A stretch of 18,677 bases of DNA from Anaerolineae bacterium (GCA_014360855.1 JACIWP010000021.1:1-18677); one strand, 5' to 3'; positions 1-7,717 are shown, counted from the stretch's first letter. Program-made: numbers and translations. Notes: generated from the letters alone by a model not told the origin.

Positions 1-9
1 GGAGCACCC

Positions 10-1434
10 ATGCCCAAACCCCACCGCGTCACCCTGGATGAATCGCTGTGCAAGGGGCAGGCCTGCGCCTTATGCGCGCAGGCCTGCCCCGCCGGCGTCT
101 TCCGGCCGGCCGACCACCCCACGCCGCAGGGCATCGTGCCCATGCAGGCGGCCTTTCCCGAGCAGTGCATCGGTTGTCATCAGTGCGACCGGCTCTGTCC
201 TGAGCTGGCCATTGACGTGATCCCTGCCGGCGCCGTCCCCACGCCCCCACCGCCGCGCGCCGGCCCCCTGCCCCGTCCCAACCCCATGGGCGGCTGGCAG
301 GAATCGCCGGCCCTCTTGCCCCCCGGCACCTACTTCATGTCGGGCAACGAGGCCTGTGCCGAAGGCGCCCTGGCCGCCGGCTGTCGCTTCTACGCCGGCT
401 ACCCCATCACCCCCTCCAGCGAAATCATGGTGCACATGGCCCAGCGCCTGCCGGAACTCGGGGGCAACTTCATGCAAATGGAGGACGAGCTGGGAAGCAT
501 CGCCGCCGTCATCGGCGCGGCGTGGGGCGGCCTCAAGGCCATGACCGCCACCTCCGGCCCGGGCATCAGCCTCATGCTGGAGAACATCGGCTACGCCATC
601 ATGACCGAGACACCCTGCGTCATCGTGGACGTCCAGCGCGCCGGCCCCAGCACCGGCCAGGCCAGCCGGCCGGCCCAAGGAGACATCATGCAGGCGCGCT
701 GGGGCACCCACGGCGGCGTGGACCTCATCGCCCTGGCCCCCTGGTCCGTCCAGGAAATGTACGAGCTGACCATCCGCGCCTTTAACCTGGCGGAGCGCTT
801 CCGCGTGCCGGTCTTCCTCCTGGCCGATGAAATCGTCGGCCATCTGCACGAGACGGTGACCATCCCGCCGGCCGTGCGCACCTTCGAGCGCCTGCGCTGG
901 CCCCAGGAGATGCCCTTCGACACCCCCGAACCGGACGGCGTCCCGCCCATGCCGGCCTTCGGCGAGGGCGCCTACCTCCTGGTCACCGGCTCCACCCACG
1001 ACGGCCGCGGCTACCGCCGCACCACCGACGCCGCCGTCCAGGACAGGCTGATGCGCCGGCTCTCCGCCAAAATCCGCCGGCACCAGGACGAAATTGACGA
1101 TTGGGAGGAGTATTCCCTGGAGGATGCCGAGCGTGTGCTGGTGGCCTGCGGCTCAGCGGCGCGCAGTGCCCTCTGGGCCGTCCAGCAGGCCCGCCGGCAG
1201 GGCCGCCCGGTCGGCCTCTTGCGGCTGAAAAGCCTCTGGCCCTTCCCCGATGAGGTCGTCGCTTCTCGCTGTGGCGGCCGGCGGGAGATCATCGTGCCGG
1301 AGATGAACCTGGGACAGCTCGCCGGCGAGGTGCGCCGCGCCGCCGGCGTCCCCGTCACCTCCCTCACCCAGGTGGACGGCGAACCCATAGACCCTCGCCG
1401 CATCCTGGCATACCTGCTGGAGGAGGTTTGGTAA
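10..1434 (+). CDS. korA: 2-oxoacid:ferredoxin oxidoreductase alpha subunit with fused N-terminal ferredoxin domain
   Basis: Probable 2-oxoglutarate:ferredoxin oxidoreductase alpha subunit, which oxidatively decarboxylates (or reductively forms) a 2-oxoacid with CoA and ferredoxin in the cytoplasm. Residues 1-70 form a two-cluster ferredoxin domain: C14, C19, C22 and C26-P, then C53, C56, C59 and C63-P. A Pro-rich linker (about 75-95) leads to the pyruvate-ferredoxin oxidoreductase-type pyrimidine-binding domain (about 105-300), with YPITPSSEIM, TSGPGISLM and AGPSTGQ motifs typical of KorA. A C-terminal transketolase-like domain follows. The ferredoxin (KorD) part is usually a separate subunit, so this is a KorD-KorA fusion. 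The start ATG has GGAG at 1-4, five bases upstream. The beta gene follows immediately. Family assignment is firm; the 2-oxoglutarate preference is inferred from the KorA-like motifs and could instead be another 2-oxoacid. Confidence 0.9.
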   Translation: MPKPHRVTLDESLCKGQACALCAQACPAGVFRPADHPTPQGIVPMQAAFPEQCIGCHQCDRLCPELAIDVIPAGAVPTPPPPRAGPLPRPNPMGGWQESPALLPPGTYFMSGNEACAEGALAAGCRFYAGYPITPSSEIMVHMAQRLPELGGNFMQMEDELGSIAAVIGAAWGGLKAMTATSGPGISLMLENIGYAIMTETPCVIVDVQRAGPSTGQASRPAQGDIMQARWGTHGGVDLIALAPWSVQEMYELTIRAFNLAERFRVPVFLLADEIVGHLHETVTIPPAVRTFERLRWPQEMPFDTPEPDGVPPMPAFGEGAYLLVTGSTHDGRGYRRTTDAAVQDRLMRRLSAKIRRHQDEIDDWEEYSLEDAERVLVACGSAARSALWAVQQARRQGRPVGLLRLKSLWPFPDEVVASRCGGRREIIVPEMNLGQLAGEVRRAAGVPVTSLTQVDGEPIDPRRILAYLLEEVW

Positions 1435-1436
1435 CT

Positions 1437-2255
1437 ATGGCCGCCTCATCCACTGTCCCACCTGCCTCGCTCCTGCGCCAGGCCTATCTGCGCCAATCCA
1501 CCGCCTTCTGCCCGGGGTGCGGCCACGGCATCTTTATGAACGCCTTCCTACGGGCGGCGGCGGCCCTGCCGCTGGACTTCGACCGCACGGTCTTCGTCTC
1601 GGGCATCGGCTGCGGCGCCTGGGTGCCCTCGCCCCATTTCCTGGCCGATACCCTGCACGTCACCCACGGCCGGGCCATGGCCTTCGCCGCCGGCGTCCAG
1701 CGGGCACGCCCCGACCTGAACATAGTCGTCATCAGCGGCGATGGGGACCTGGCCACCATCGGCGGCAACCATCTCATCCATGCCGCCCGCCGGCAAACCC
1801 CCATCAAGGTCTTCTGCCTCAACAACTGGCTCTTCGGCATGACCGGCGGCCAGGTCTCCGCCACCACCCCCCGCGAGGCCCGCACCGCCACCACGCCGGC
1901 CGGCAACCCCGACCCACCCTTTGACCTGGTGCGGTTGGTGCTGGGCGCCGGCGCCCCCTTCGCCGCCCGCTGGCCGGTCTCCCTGCCGCGCCAGCTCGCC
2001 CGCGGCATCGAGCATGCCCTGCGGGAGCCGGGCTTCGCCTTTGTGGAAGTGCTTTCCATCTGCCCGACCCACTTCGGGCGCATCAACGAACCGCTCTTTC
2101 CCGCCGGGGAAGCCCCCCAGAGCATCCCCTGGCGTATGCTGGAATGGCTCCGCCGGCAGTGCATCGAGCGGGAGAAAGCCGCCGCCCTTTCCCCAGAGGA
2201 ACGCGCCGGCAAAATCCTTATCGGTGAATGGCGCGGCGAGGAGTGCTGGCCATGA
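1437..2255 (+). CDS. korB: 2-oxoacid:ferredoxin oxidoreductase beta subunit (ThDP-binding)
   Basis: Beta subunit of the same complex, which binds thiamine diphosphate and a [4Fe-4S] cluster. The ThDP motif GDGDLATIGGNH begins at residue 101 and ends in an Asn pair at 129-130. The four expected cluster cysteines are present: C25 and C28 (CPGCGH), C59 (GIGCG) and C209 (SICPTHFGR). The length of 272 aa is normal for KorB. I chose ATG 1437 because AGGAGG at 1421-1426 lies ten bases upstream. An in-frame TTG at 1428 is only one base after that SD and is less likely. The start lies two bases beyond the korA stop, so the genes are probably translationally coupled. Confidence 0.92.
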   Translation: MAASSTVPPASLLRQAYLRQSTAFCPGCGHGIFMNAFLRAAAALPLDFDRTVFVSGIGCGAWVPSPHFLADTLHVTHGRAMAFAAGVQRARPDLNIVVISGDGDLATIGGNHLIHAARRQTPIKVFCLNNWLFGMTGGQVSATTPREARTATTPAGNPDPPFDLVRLVLGAGAPFAARWPVSLPRQLARGIEHALREPGFAFVEVLSICPTHFGRINEPLFPAGEAPQSIPWRMLEWLRRQCIEREKAAALSPEERAGKILIGEWRGEECWP

Positions 2256-2800
2256 GCACCTGGAACATCGTCTTCGCCGGCCAGGGAGGCCAGGGCATGC
2301 GCTTCCTCAGCATCCTGCTGGGACGGGCCTGCGCGGCGCGCGGCAAACAGGCCGCCAGCGCTTCCTCCTACGGCCCGGAAGTGCGCGGCACCTTCACCCG
2401 CGCCGAGGTCATCATCTCCGACGAACCTATCGTCTACCCGCGCGTGCTGGTGCCCGATCTCCTGGCCGCCCTCTCACAGGAGGGATATGACCGCGTGTGG
2501 GGACAGGTGCCGGCGGAGGGCATCATCCTGTACGACCCTGGCACCGTTCGGCCGGCCGCTGACGTGCCGGCGCGCCAGTTCCCGGTGCCGGCCTTTCAGA
2601 TCGCCCAGGAGCTGGGAGCGCCGCAGATCGCCAACATGGTGATACTGGGCGCGGTGGCGGCGCTGACCGGCGTCATCGACCTGGCCGGCCTGCACGACGC
2701 TCTGCCGGCGCGCGGGCGCGAGCGCAACGCCGCCGCCCTGGCGCGCGGCTTCGCCCTGGGAGAGGAACTGCGCGAGCAGGTGGGGAAAGAGGCGGGTTGA
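2252..2800 (+). CDS. korC: 2-oxoacid:ferredoxin oxidoreductase gamma subunit
   Basis: Gamma subunit (POR gamma fold), 182 aa, the third component of the KOR complex. The N-terminus has the family signature FAGQGGQGMRF (residues 8-18), followed by the SYGPEVRGTFTRAEVIIS segment (39-56) that is typical of KorC/OorC proteins. The start at 2252 shares an ATGA overlap with the korB stop and has GAGGAG at 2238-2243, eight bases upstream. An in-frame ATG at 2228 has no comparable SD. With the ferredoxin domain fused to alpha, these three genes supply the equivalent of the four KorDABC subunits. The operon ends at the hairpin starting at 2842. Confidence 0.9.
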   Translation: MSTWNIVFAGQGGQGMRFLSILLGRACAARGKQAASASSYGPEVRGTFTRAEVIISDEPIVYPRVLVPDLLAALSQEGYDRVWGQVPAEGIILYDPGTVRPAADVPARQFPVPAFQIAQELGAPQIANMVILGAVAALTGVIDLAGLHDALPARGRERNAAALARGFALGEELREQVGKEAG

Positions 2801-2833
2801 CACGCCGGCACAACACTACACCCACCACAGCGC

Positions 2834-2862
2834 TTGAAATGAACCGCCGGCTGTGCTATACT
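2834..2862 (+). promoter_or_regulatory. Sigma70-type promoter for the GAF/TSUP operon, nested in the terminator
   Basis: TTGAAA (2834-2839), a 17-bp spacer and TATACT (2857-2862), with an extended -10 TG at 2854-2855. The expected start of transcription is near 2869, giving a leader of about 40 nt before the GAF gene. The left arm of the kor terminator lies inside the spacer. The promoter assignment is by consensus match only. Confidence 0.75.
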
Positions 2863-2887
2863 CGTAGCCAGCCGGCGGTTTTTGTTT
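2842..2887 (+). terminator. Rho-independent-type terminator of the kor operon
   Basis: A perfect 11-bp inverted repeat (AACCGCCGGCT at 2842-2852, AGCCGGCGGTT at 2870-2880) has a 17-nt loop and runs into TTTTTGTTT. It lies about 40 bp after the korC stop. The loop is long for a terminator because it contains the -10 element of the next promoter. Confidence 0.8.
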
Positions 2888-2908
2888 CGCCACTGCGAGG
2901 ATACGACT

Positions 2909-3967
2909 ATGGGGACAGCCTCCTCTCCAACCGCTTCCTACCTGGAAACCCTGCGCGACATCGCCCACGCCCTGAGCGGTTCGCTCCAGGAAAGCGACGT
3001 CATCCAGCTCCTGCTGGAGAAAGTCATGGCGACCATGGGGGCCCAGGGGGTGATCCTGCGCCTGCTCAGCCCGGACGGCGATGAGCTGTGGCCGGCGGGG
3101 GCCATGGGCCTCAGCGAGCGCTACCTCGACAAAGGGCCGGTCCAGCTCTCCAAGAGCGCGGTGGACCAGCAGGTGATGGCCGGCGAGATCGTCACCTGCG
3201 CCGACGTCACCTGCACCCCCGGCTTCCAGTACCCCGAGGCCGCCGCCGTCGAGGGCCTGCGCGGCATGATCTCTGTCCCCCTCACTGTGCGGGAGCGCGT
3301 CATCGGCGTCCTGCGGGTCTATGTCAACGATATAGCGCGCATCCAGCCGGACGATATCCTGCTCCTCTCTACCGCCGCGGACCTGGGCGCGCTGGCGCTG
3401 GAAAAGGTGCGCCTGCACCAGGGTCTTCTGCGCATCGCCGAGGCGCTCAACTCCACCCTGGAGCTGTCGGACATGCTCCAGCGGGTGCTGGAGGTGACCG
3501 TCTCCCAACTGCACCTGAAGGCCGGCTCCATCCGCCTGCTGGACCCCCGGGGCCGGCTCCTGCGGCTGGTGGCGGCCTACGGCTTGAGCGAAGCCTATCT
3601 GGCCAAGGGGGAGGTGCACGTGGACAAAAGCCCGGTGGATCAGCGCGCGCTGGCCGGCGAGGCGGTGACCCTTTACGACGTCGAGCACGAGCCTGGTTTC
3701 GAATATCCGGCCGAGGCCGCACGCGAGGGCATCCGCTCCGTCCTGGTGGTGCCGTTAATCATCAAGGATAGGCCGCTGGGGGTACTGCGCGCCTATTCCG
3801 CCCGCCCGCGCCATTTCGGGCCGGTGGCCATCAACTTCCTGCGCTCGGTGGCCGGCCTGGTTGCCCTGGCCATCGAGAATGCCCAATTGTATGCCAGCCT
3901 GCGGGCACGCTATGAGGACCTGAAGATCGACCTGGCAGATTGGTACCGCTTCCTGGCGCTGGGCTGA
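2909..3967 (+). CDS. Tandem GAF-domain protein without a visible output domain
   Basis: Cytoplasmic 352-aa protein made almost entirely of two GAF sensory domains (about 25-158 and 168-335). They are clear internal duplicates: both contain an AxGLSExYLxKG segment, then a K-S-x-VDQ(Q/R) segment, a PGF(Q/E)YP motif, an EG(L/I)R motif and a VPL stretch before GVLR. No kinase, GGDEF, PAS, HTH or phosphatase domain follows; the C-terminal 20 residues look helical. The ligand cannot be read from the sequence. The start at ATG 2909 is supported by GAGGA at 2897-2901, seven bases upstream; the upstream in-frame TTG at 2882 lies in the terminator T-tract. It is the first gene of a five-gene block, so a regulatory role toward the exporter is possible but unproven. 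Confidence 0.85.
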   Translation: MGTASSPTASYLETLRDIAHALSGSLQESDVIQLLLEKVMATMGAQGVILRLLSPDGDELWPAGAMGLSERYLDKGPVQLSKSAVDQQVMAGEIVTCADVTCTPGFQYPEAAAVEGLRGMISVPLTVRERVIGVLRVYVNDIARIQPDDILLLSTAADLGALALEKVRLHQGLLRIAEALNSTLELSDMLQRVLEVTVSQLHLKAGSIRLLDPRGRLLRLVAAYGLSEAYLAKGEVHVDKSPVDQRALAGEAVTLYDVEHEPGFEYPAEAAREGIRSVLVVPLIIKDRPLGVLRAYSARPRHFGPVAINFLRSVAGLVALAIENAQLYASLRARYEDLKIDLADWYRFLALG

Positions 3968-4001
3968 TGCCGCCGGCATTGTCCAAGGGGATACCCATGC
4001 G

Positions 4002-4781
4002 ATGATCTTCCTGGCATTGTTCCTGACAGGGGTGGCGGCCGGCGTACTGGGCGCGGTGTTGGGCCTGGGCGGCGGAGTGTTCCTGGTGCCGGCCCTCCAT
4101 CTCCTGTTCGACCTGCCCATGCGCACAGCGGTGGCCTGCAGTATCGTCGGGGTGCTGGCCACCTCCGCCGGCACCGTGGCATTCGCCCCGCGCGGCCGCG
4201 GCGCGAATGTGGAGCTGGCGCTCCGCCTGGAAATCGCTACGACCGCCGGCGCCCTGGCCGGCAGTCTGGTCGCCGGCCTGCTGAGCTCGCAGGCCCTCGG
4301 CATCCTTTTCGCCGTGGTGGCGTTTTTCAATGCCGGGTACACGGCCTATCGGGCGCGCCGCCGGCCGATCAGCGCGCCGCCGGAGGCGCTCTTCACCCAC
4401 GACTACCGCCCGCGCCGCTGGGGCATCGGCCTGTCCGCCGGCGCCCTGGCCGGCATGCTCTCCGGCCTGCTGGGCGTCGGCGGCGGCATCATCAAGGTGC
4501 CGGTCATGTACAGCGTGATGGAGGTGCCCCTGGGCGTAGCCACGGCCACCAGCAACTTCATGGTCGGCATCACCGCCGCCGTCAGCGCGCTGGTATACTA
4601 CCTGCGCGGGGACATCTATCCCGTGCTCGCCATTCCCATCGCCCTGGGGGTGTTCGCCGGCGCCACCGCCGGCGTCTGGCTGTTGACCCGCCTGCGCGTC
4701 GGCTGGGTGCGCGCCGCCCTCATCGCCCTGCTGGTCATCATGGGCGTGCAGATGCTTCTGCGAGGTCTCGGATTGCTGTGA
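4002..4781 (+). CDS. Sulfite exporter TauE/SafE (TSUP) family membrane protein
   Basis: Integral membrane transporter of the TSUP family, 259 aa. It has the characteristic two-half architecture: GVLGAVLGLGGGVFLVPAL near residue 14 is repeated as GMLSGLLGVGGGIIKVPVM near 141. Each half continues into hydrophobic helices, and a polar loop (about 118-130) lies between them. The family moves sulfite, sulfonates, sulfoacetate or other small anions; the substrate here is unknown. AAGGGG at 3985-3990 precedes ATG 4002. An ATG five bases earlier (3997) hits a stop at once. The stop overlaps the start of the DUF1634 gene, a known partner of TSUP proteins. Confidence 0.88.
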   Translation: MIFLALFLTGVAAGVLGAVLGLGGGVFLVPALHLLFDLPMRTAVACSIVGVLATSAGTVAFAPRGRGANVELALRLEIATTAGALAGSLVAGLLSSQALGILFAVVAFFNAGYTAYRARRRPISAPPEALFTHDYRPRRWGIGLSAGALAGMLSGLLGVGGGIIKVPVMYSVMEVPLGVATATSNFMVGITAAVSALVYYLRGDIYPVLAIPIALGVFAGATAGVWLLTRLRVGWVRAALIALLVIMGVQMLLRGLGLL

Positions 4782-5143
4782 ACCCGACACTGCCCCCATC
4801 CCGCCGGCCCGATATCCACGAGAGAGAGCGCCGCATGGCGCAGGTGATCTCGACGGCCGGCCTGGCGCTGATGCTGGCCGGCTTCTGCGGGGAATGGATC
4901 GCCTACGGCAACCCGGCCCTGCCCGGTCCGCCGGCCGTTTCCTGGAGCGATCCCGCCCTGCTGGCGGCATCGCCTTTCCTGCTGTGCATGAGCGCCGGCA
5001 TCCTGCTCTTCGCCCTTCTGCCAGCTCTGCGCGTCCTGTTGGCCCTGTTGGACTATCTCGGCCAGCGGGACTGGCGCAACGCCCTGATCGCCCTCATCGT
5101 GCTGGTGGAGCTCGCCCTCAGCACCCAGACGCACCGCATCTGA
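4778..5143 (+). CDS. DUF1634-type small membrane protein
   Basis: 121-aa protein with three predicted membrane segments (about 21-42, 60-88 and 102-115) and a short basic N-terminus. Size, topology and position directly after a TSUP gene match the DUF1634 family, which is commonly encoded beside TauE/SafE exporters and may be an accessory subunit; the molecular role is unknown. I took GTG 4778, which overlaps the exporter stop as GTGA. ATG 4835 (residue 20) is a reasonable alternative, because it lies close to the first membrane segment and is preceded by purine-rich sequence. The DUF1634 assignment rests on pattern and context, not on a profile search. Confidence 0.72.
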   Translation: MNPTLPPSRRPDIHERERRMAQVISTAGLALMLAGFCGEWIAYGNPALPGPPAVSWSDPALLAASPFLLCMSAGILLFALLPALRVLLALLDYLGQRDWRNALIALIVLVELALSTQTHRI

Positions 5144-5157
5144 CGGAGGAATGGCCC

Positions 5158-5862
5158 ATGTCCGCGACCAGCCCATCCCCATATATCGTGCCCATACAAC
5201 TCGGCATCGTTCATGCCTTCCTGCTTCGGGGGAAGCGGCCCATCCTGGTGGACACCGGCACGCCGGACGGCGCCAAGGCCATCGTCCAGGCACTGCTCAA
5301 AGCAGGGGTCGAGCCGGCGGAGCTGGACCTCATCCTGCTGACCCATGGGCATTACGATCACGCCGGCAACGCCGCGGCACTGCTGCGCATGAGCAATGCC
5401 ATCCTGGCGGTGGGCCTGCGCGACGGCGCGCTAGTGCGGAAGAGCGAGACGCCCTCGTACCGCGCCGGCAACTGGCTCGGCCGGCTCTTCCTCCTACTGC
5501 GCCGGGTCGTGAATGTGGATATAGAGAACCACGAGCCGGCCCAGCCCCACTGGTACATCGCCGGCGAGTTGGACCTGCGCCCGTACGGCATCCCCGGCCG
5601 CGTCATCCCCACCCCCGGCCATACCCCCGGCTCGCTGTCCATCCTGCTGGAGACGGGGGAGGCCATCGTCGGCGATCTCATCGGCGGCCTGCCTATCCCG
5701 CAACTCCCCGGCCGGCCCCTCTTTATCCACGATGAGGCGGCCTGGAGGGAGAGCCTGCGGCGCGTGCTGGCGGAACGTCCCCGCCTCATCTACCCCAGCC
5801 ACGGCGGGCCGTTCACCTTTCAGCAAGTGGCAAGGACATTCCCATGGGCCGCGCCGGCATAA
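5158..5862 (+). CDS. MBL-fold metallo-hydrolase
   Basis: 234-aa metallo-beta-lactamase-fold hydrolase, probably cytoplasmic and binding two metal ions. The metal ligands are all visible: H63-x-H65-x-D67-H68 (LTHGHYDHAGN), H155 (TPGHTPGS), D173 (VGDLIGG) and H215 (YPSHGGPF). The VDTGTP strand at 31-36 is also typical. The substrate cannot be assigned: the fold covers glyoxalase II, lactonases, persulfide dioxygenases and others. Its place after TSUP and DUF1634 genes hints at a sulfur or thioester substrate, as an inference only. ATG 5158 has GGAGGA at 5145-5150, seven bases upstream. The 3' end overlaps the next gene by 19 bp. Confidence 0.88.
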   Translation: MSATSPSPYIVPIQLGIVHAFLLRGKRPILVDTGTPDGAKAIVQALLKAGVEPAELDLILLTHGHYDHAGNAAALLRMSNAILAVGLRDGALVRKSETPSYRAGNWLGRLFLLLRRVVNVDIENHEPAQPHWYIAGELDLRPYGIPGRVIPTPGHTPGSLSILLETGEAIVGDLIGGLPIPQLPGRPLFIHDEAAWRESLRRVLAERPRLIYPSHGGPFTFQQVARTFPWAAPA

Positions 5863-6641
5863 GCCCCCTCTGGCGCGCTGTCCCTATAGTGCTCCTGGCC
5901 CTGGCAGTCATCGGCACGCGCATGATGCCGGCCTCCGCCGGCGCCCCACGGCGCGTCTTCCTGCCGGCCGTTCTCGCCGGCGGCCCGGCCTGCGGCCCCT
6001 TCCCGCCACAGACCTATTCCTCCCTGCCCATCGAAGGAACCCCCACCGACCGGCCGGCGGCCAGCCATCCCGATCTGAACCTGGCCCTGCGGGGCTACCG
6101 CCCCGTCTCGGCCTATCTCGGCCTGGTGGACATCCCTGGTGAGGCGGACGCCGGCGCGCCGCAGTTGGCCGGCCTGTTGGCACCGCGTCGGCCGCCCCGC
6201 TTCACCGCCGCTTTCCAGGTGTACGATTGGGAATGGGCGCGCGACCAGCGCGGCGGGCCCATCACCGACCCGCCGGTCACCCTGGTGCGGATGGCGGCAC
6301 CCGCCGGCGAGCCGCTGTACGTGCCCGACTCGGGCTACACGCTGGGAAATGGGTTTGAGGTGCTGGTACTGTACGCGGAGGAACGCCGCATCACGCTGAA
6401 GTACACGCGCGAGGACAATGTGGTGCGGGGATACACCCTGCACCTGGAGGACATCTGCGTCCATCCGCATCTGATAGCATCCTACCGCCGGCTGGACGCC
6501 GCCGGCCGCGAGGAACTGCCGGCCCTGCGCGCCGGCCAGCTCATCGGGACCAGTCCGGGTGCGGATTTCGGGGTCGCTATACGCGATGCCGGCCGCTTTC
6601 TGGACCCGCGCTCGCGCAAAGATTGGTGGCAGGGATATTAG
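5844..6641 (+). CDS. Secreted protein of unknown function with a LytM-like C-terminal segment
   Basis: 265-aa exported protein. A Sec signal peptide spans residues 1-32 (hydrophobic core about 13-24, cleavage probably after ASA at 30-32), followed by RRVFLPAVLAGG. I recognise no enzyme domain with confidence. The C-terminal part, from VLVLYAEE (173-180) through the LRAGQLIG segment (228-235) to VAIRDAGRFLDP (244-255), resembles the final strands of LytM/M23 peptidase barrels. The usual HxH and HLHFE metal-binding residues are absent, so if related it is catalytically dead. AAGGAC at 5831-5836 precedes the ATG, which lies inside the end of the MBL gene. The stop overlaps the trpS stop on the other strand. 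Confidence 0.7.
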   Translation: MGRAGISPLWRAVPIVLLALAVIGTRMMPASAGAPRRVFLPAVLAGGPACGPFPPQTYSSLPIEGTPTDRPAASHPDLNLALRGYRPVSAYLGLVDIPGEADAGAPQLAGLLAPRRPPRFTAAFQVYDWEWARDQRGGPITDPPVTLVRMAAPAGEPLYVPDSGYTLGNGFEVLVLYAEERRITLKYTREDNVVRGYTLHLEDICVHPHLIASYRRLDAAGREELPALRAGQLIGTSPGADFGVAIRDAGRFLDPRSRKDWWQGY

Positions 6642-7717
6642 CCGGCGGCTTCCTGTTCCGCCTTCAGCGCTTCCATGGCCTTGCGGCGGATGCGGTTATG
6701 CAGGGCATGGAAGCCCATCAGCTTCTTCATCTCGCGCAGGGTCTCATTGGCAATCTCGCTGACGCGCTCCGTGCCCTCGTAGATGATGCGTTCCACCAGG
6801 CCTTTCTGGCCGGCGTAATAGGCGCGGCGCTCGCGGATCGGGTCCAGGAAGTTGTTCAGCGCGATGGCCAGTTTCTCCTTGACCTCGACATCCCCGACCC
6901 GGCCGGCGCGGTAGCGCGCCTTCAGGTCTTCGACCTCTTCCTTGTCCGGGTTGAAAATGTCATGATAGATGAAGACCGGATTGCCCTCCACGGTGCCGGG
7001 GATATCGGCGCGGATGCGCTTCGGGTCGGTGTACATGCTGAAGACCTTCTGGCGCACCGTCTTGGGGTCATCGGAGAGGAAAATGGCGTTGCCCAGGGAT
7101 TTGGACATCTTGGCCTGGCCGTCGGTCCCCACCAGCACCGGCACTTCGCTGACCAAAGCCTCCGGGATGGGGAACAGCTCGCCATAGAGATAGTTGAAGC
7201 GCCGGGCGATCTCGCGCGTCAGCTCCACATGGGCCACGTTGTCCTTGCCCACCGGCACCAGATGAGCGCGGGGCATGAGGATATCCGCCGCCTGGAGCAC
7301 GGGATAGCCCAGCAGGCCGAAGGGGATCGCTTCCTCATCCATGTTGGCGGCGCGCGCCATCTCCTTGATGCTGGGGATGCGCTGTAAGCGGTTCACGGTG
7401 ACCAGCATCTCGAAGAAGAGGTTCATCTCATAGACGGCGTGCACGGCGGACTGGAGATAGATGGAGGATTTGGCCGGGTCAATGCCGCAGGCCAGGTAGT
7501 CCAGCACCATCTCCCGCACGTTGTCGCCGATCTCCGCGATGGCTTCCTTGTCCGGCCGCGTGGTCAGGGCGTGCAGGTCCGCGATAATGAAATAGCACTC
7601 GTACTCCTCCTGCAGACGCACGCGGTTGGCCAGCGAGCCGACGTAATGCCCCAGGTGCAGTTTCCCGGTGGGTCGGTCGCCGGTCAGCAGTCGCTTCTTT
7701 TCACCGGATGTGGCCAT
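6638..7717 (-). CDS. trpS: Tryptophanyl-tRNA synthetase
   Basis: Class I aminoacyl-tRNA synthetase that charges tRNA-Trp in the cytoplasm. The ATP-binding signatures are present: the HIGH equivalent HLGH at residues 21-24 (PTGKLHLGHYVGS) and KMSKS at 203-207. LLGYPVLQAADIL (residues 135-147) is a conserved tryptophan-site segment. At 359 aa it is slightly longer than many bacterial TrpS proteins (about 330). AGGAGT lies a few bases upstream of the ATG. The upstream region carries a promoter-like pair; no T-box or trp leader fits in the short 5' region. The gene converges with the secreted-protein gene and the two stop codons overlap, with no terminator between them. Confidence 0.97.
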   Translation of the reverse strand: MATSGEKKRLLTGDRPTGKLHLGHYVGSLANRVRLQEEYECYFIIADLHALTTRPDKEAIAEIGDNVREMVLDYLACGIDPAKSSIYLQSAVHAVYEMNLFFEMLVTVNRLQRIPSIKEMARAANMDEEAIPFGLLGYPVLQAADILMPRAHLVPVGKDNVAHVELTREIARRFNYLYGELFPIPEALVSEVPVLVGTDGQAKMSKSLGNAIFLSDDPKTVRQKVFSMYTDPKRIRADIPGTVEGNPVFIYHDIFNPDKEEVEDLKARYRAGRVGDVEVKEKLAIALNNFLDPIRERRAYYAGQKGLVERIIYEGTERVSEIANETLREMKKLMGFHALHNRIRRKAMEALKAEQEAAG

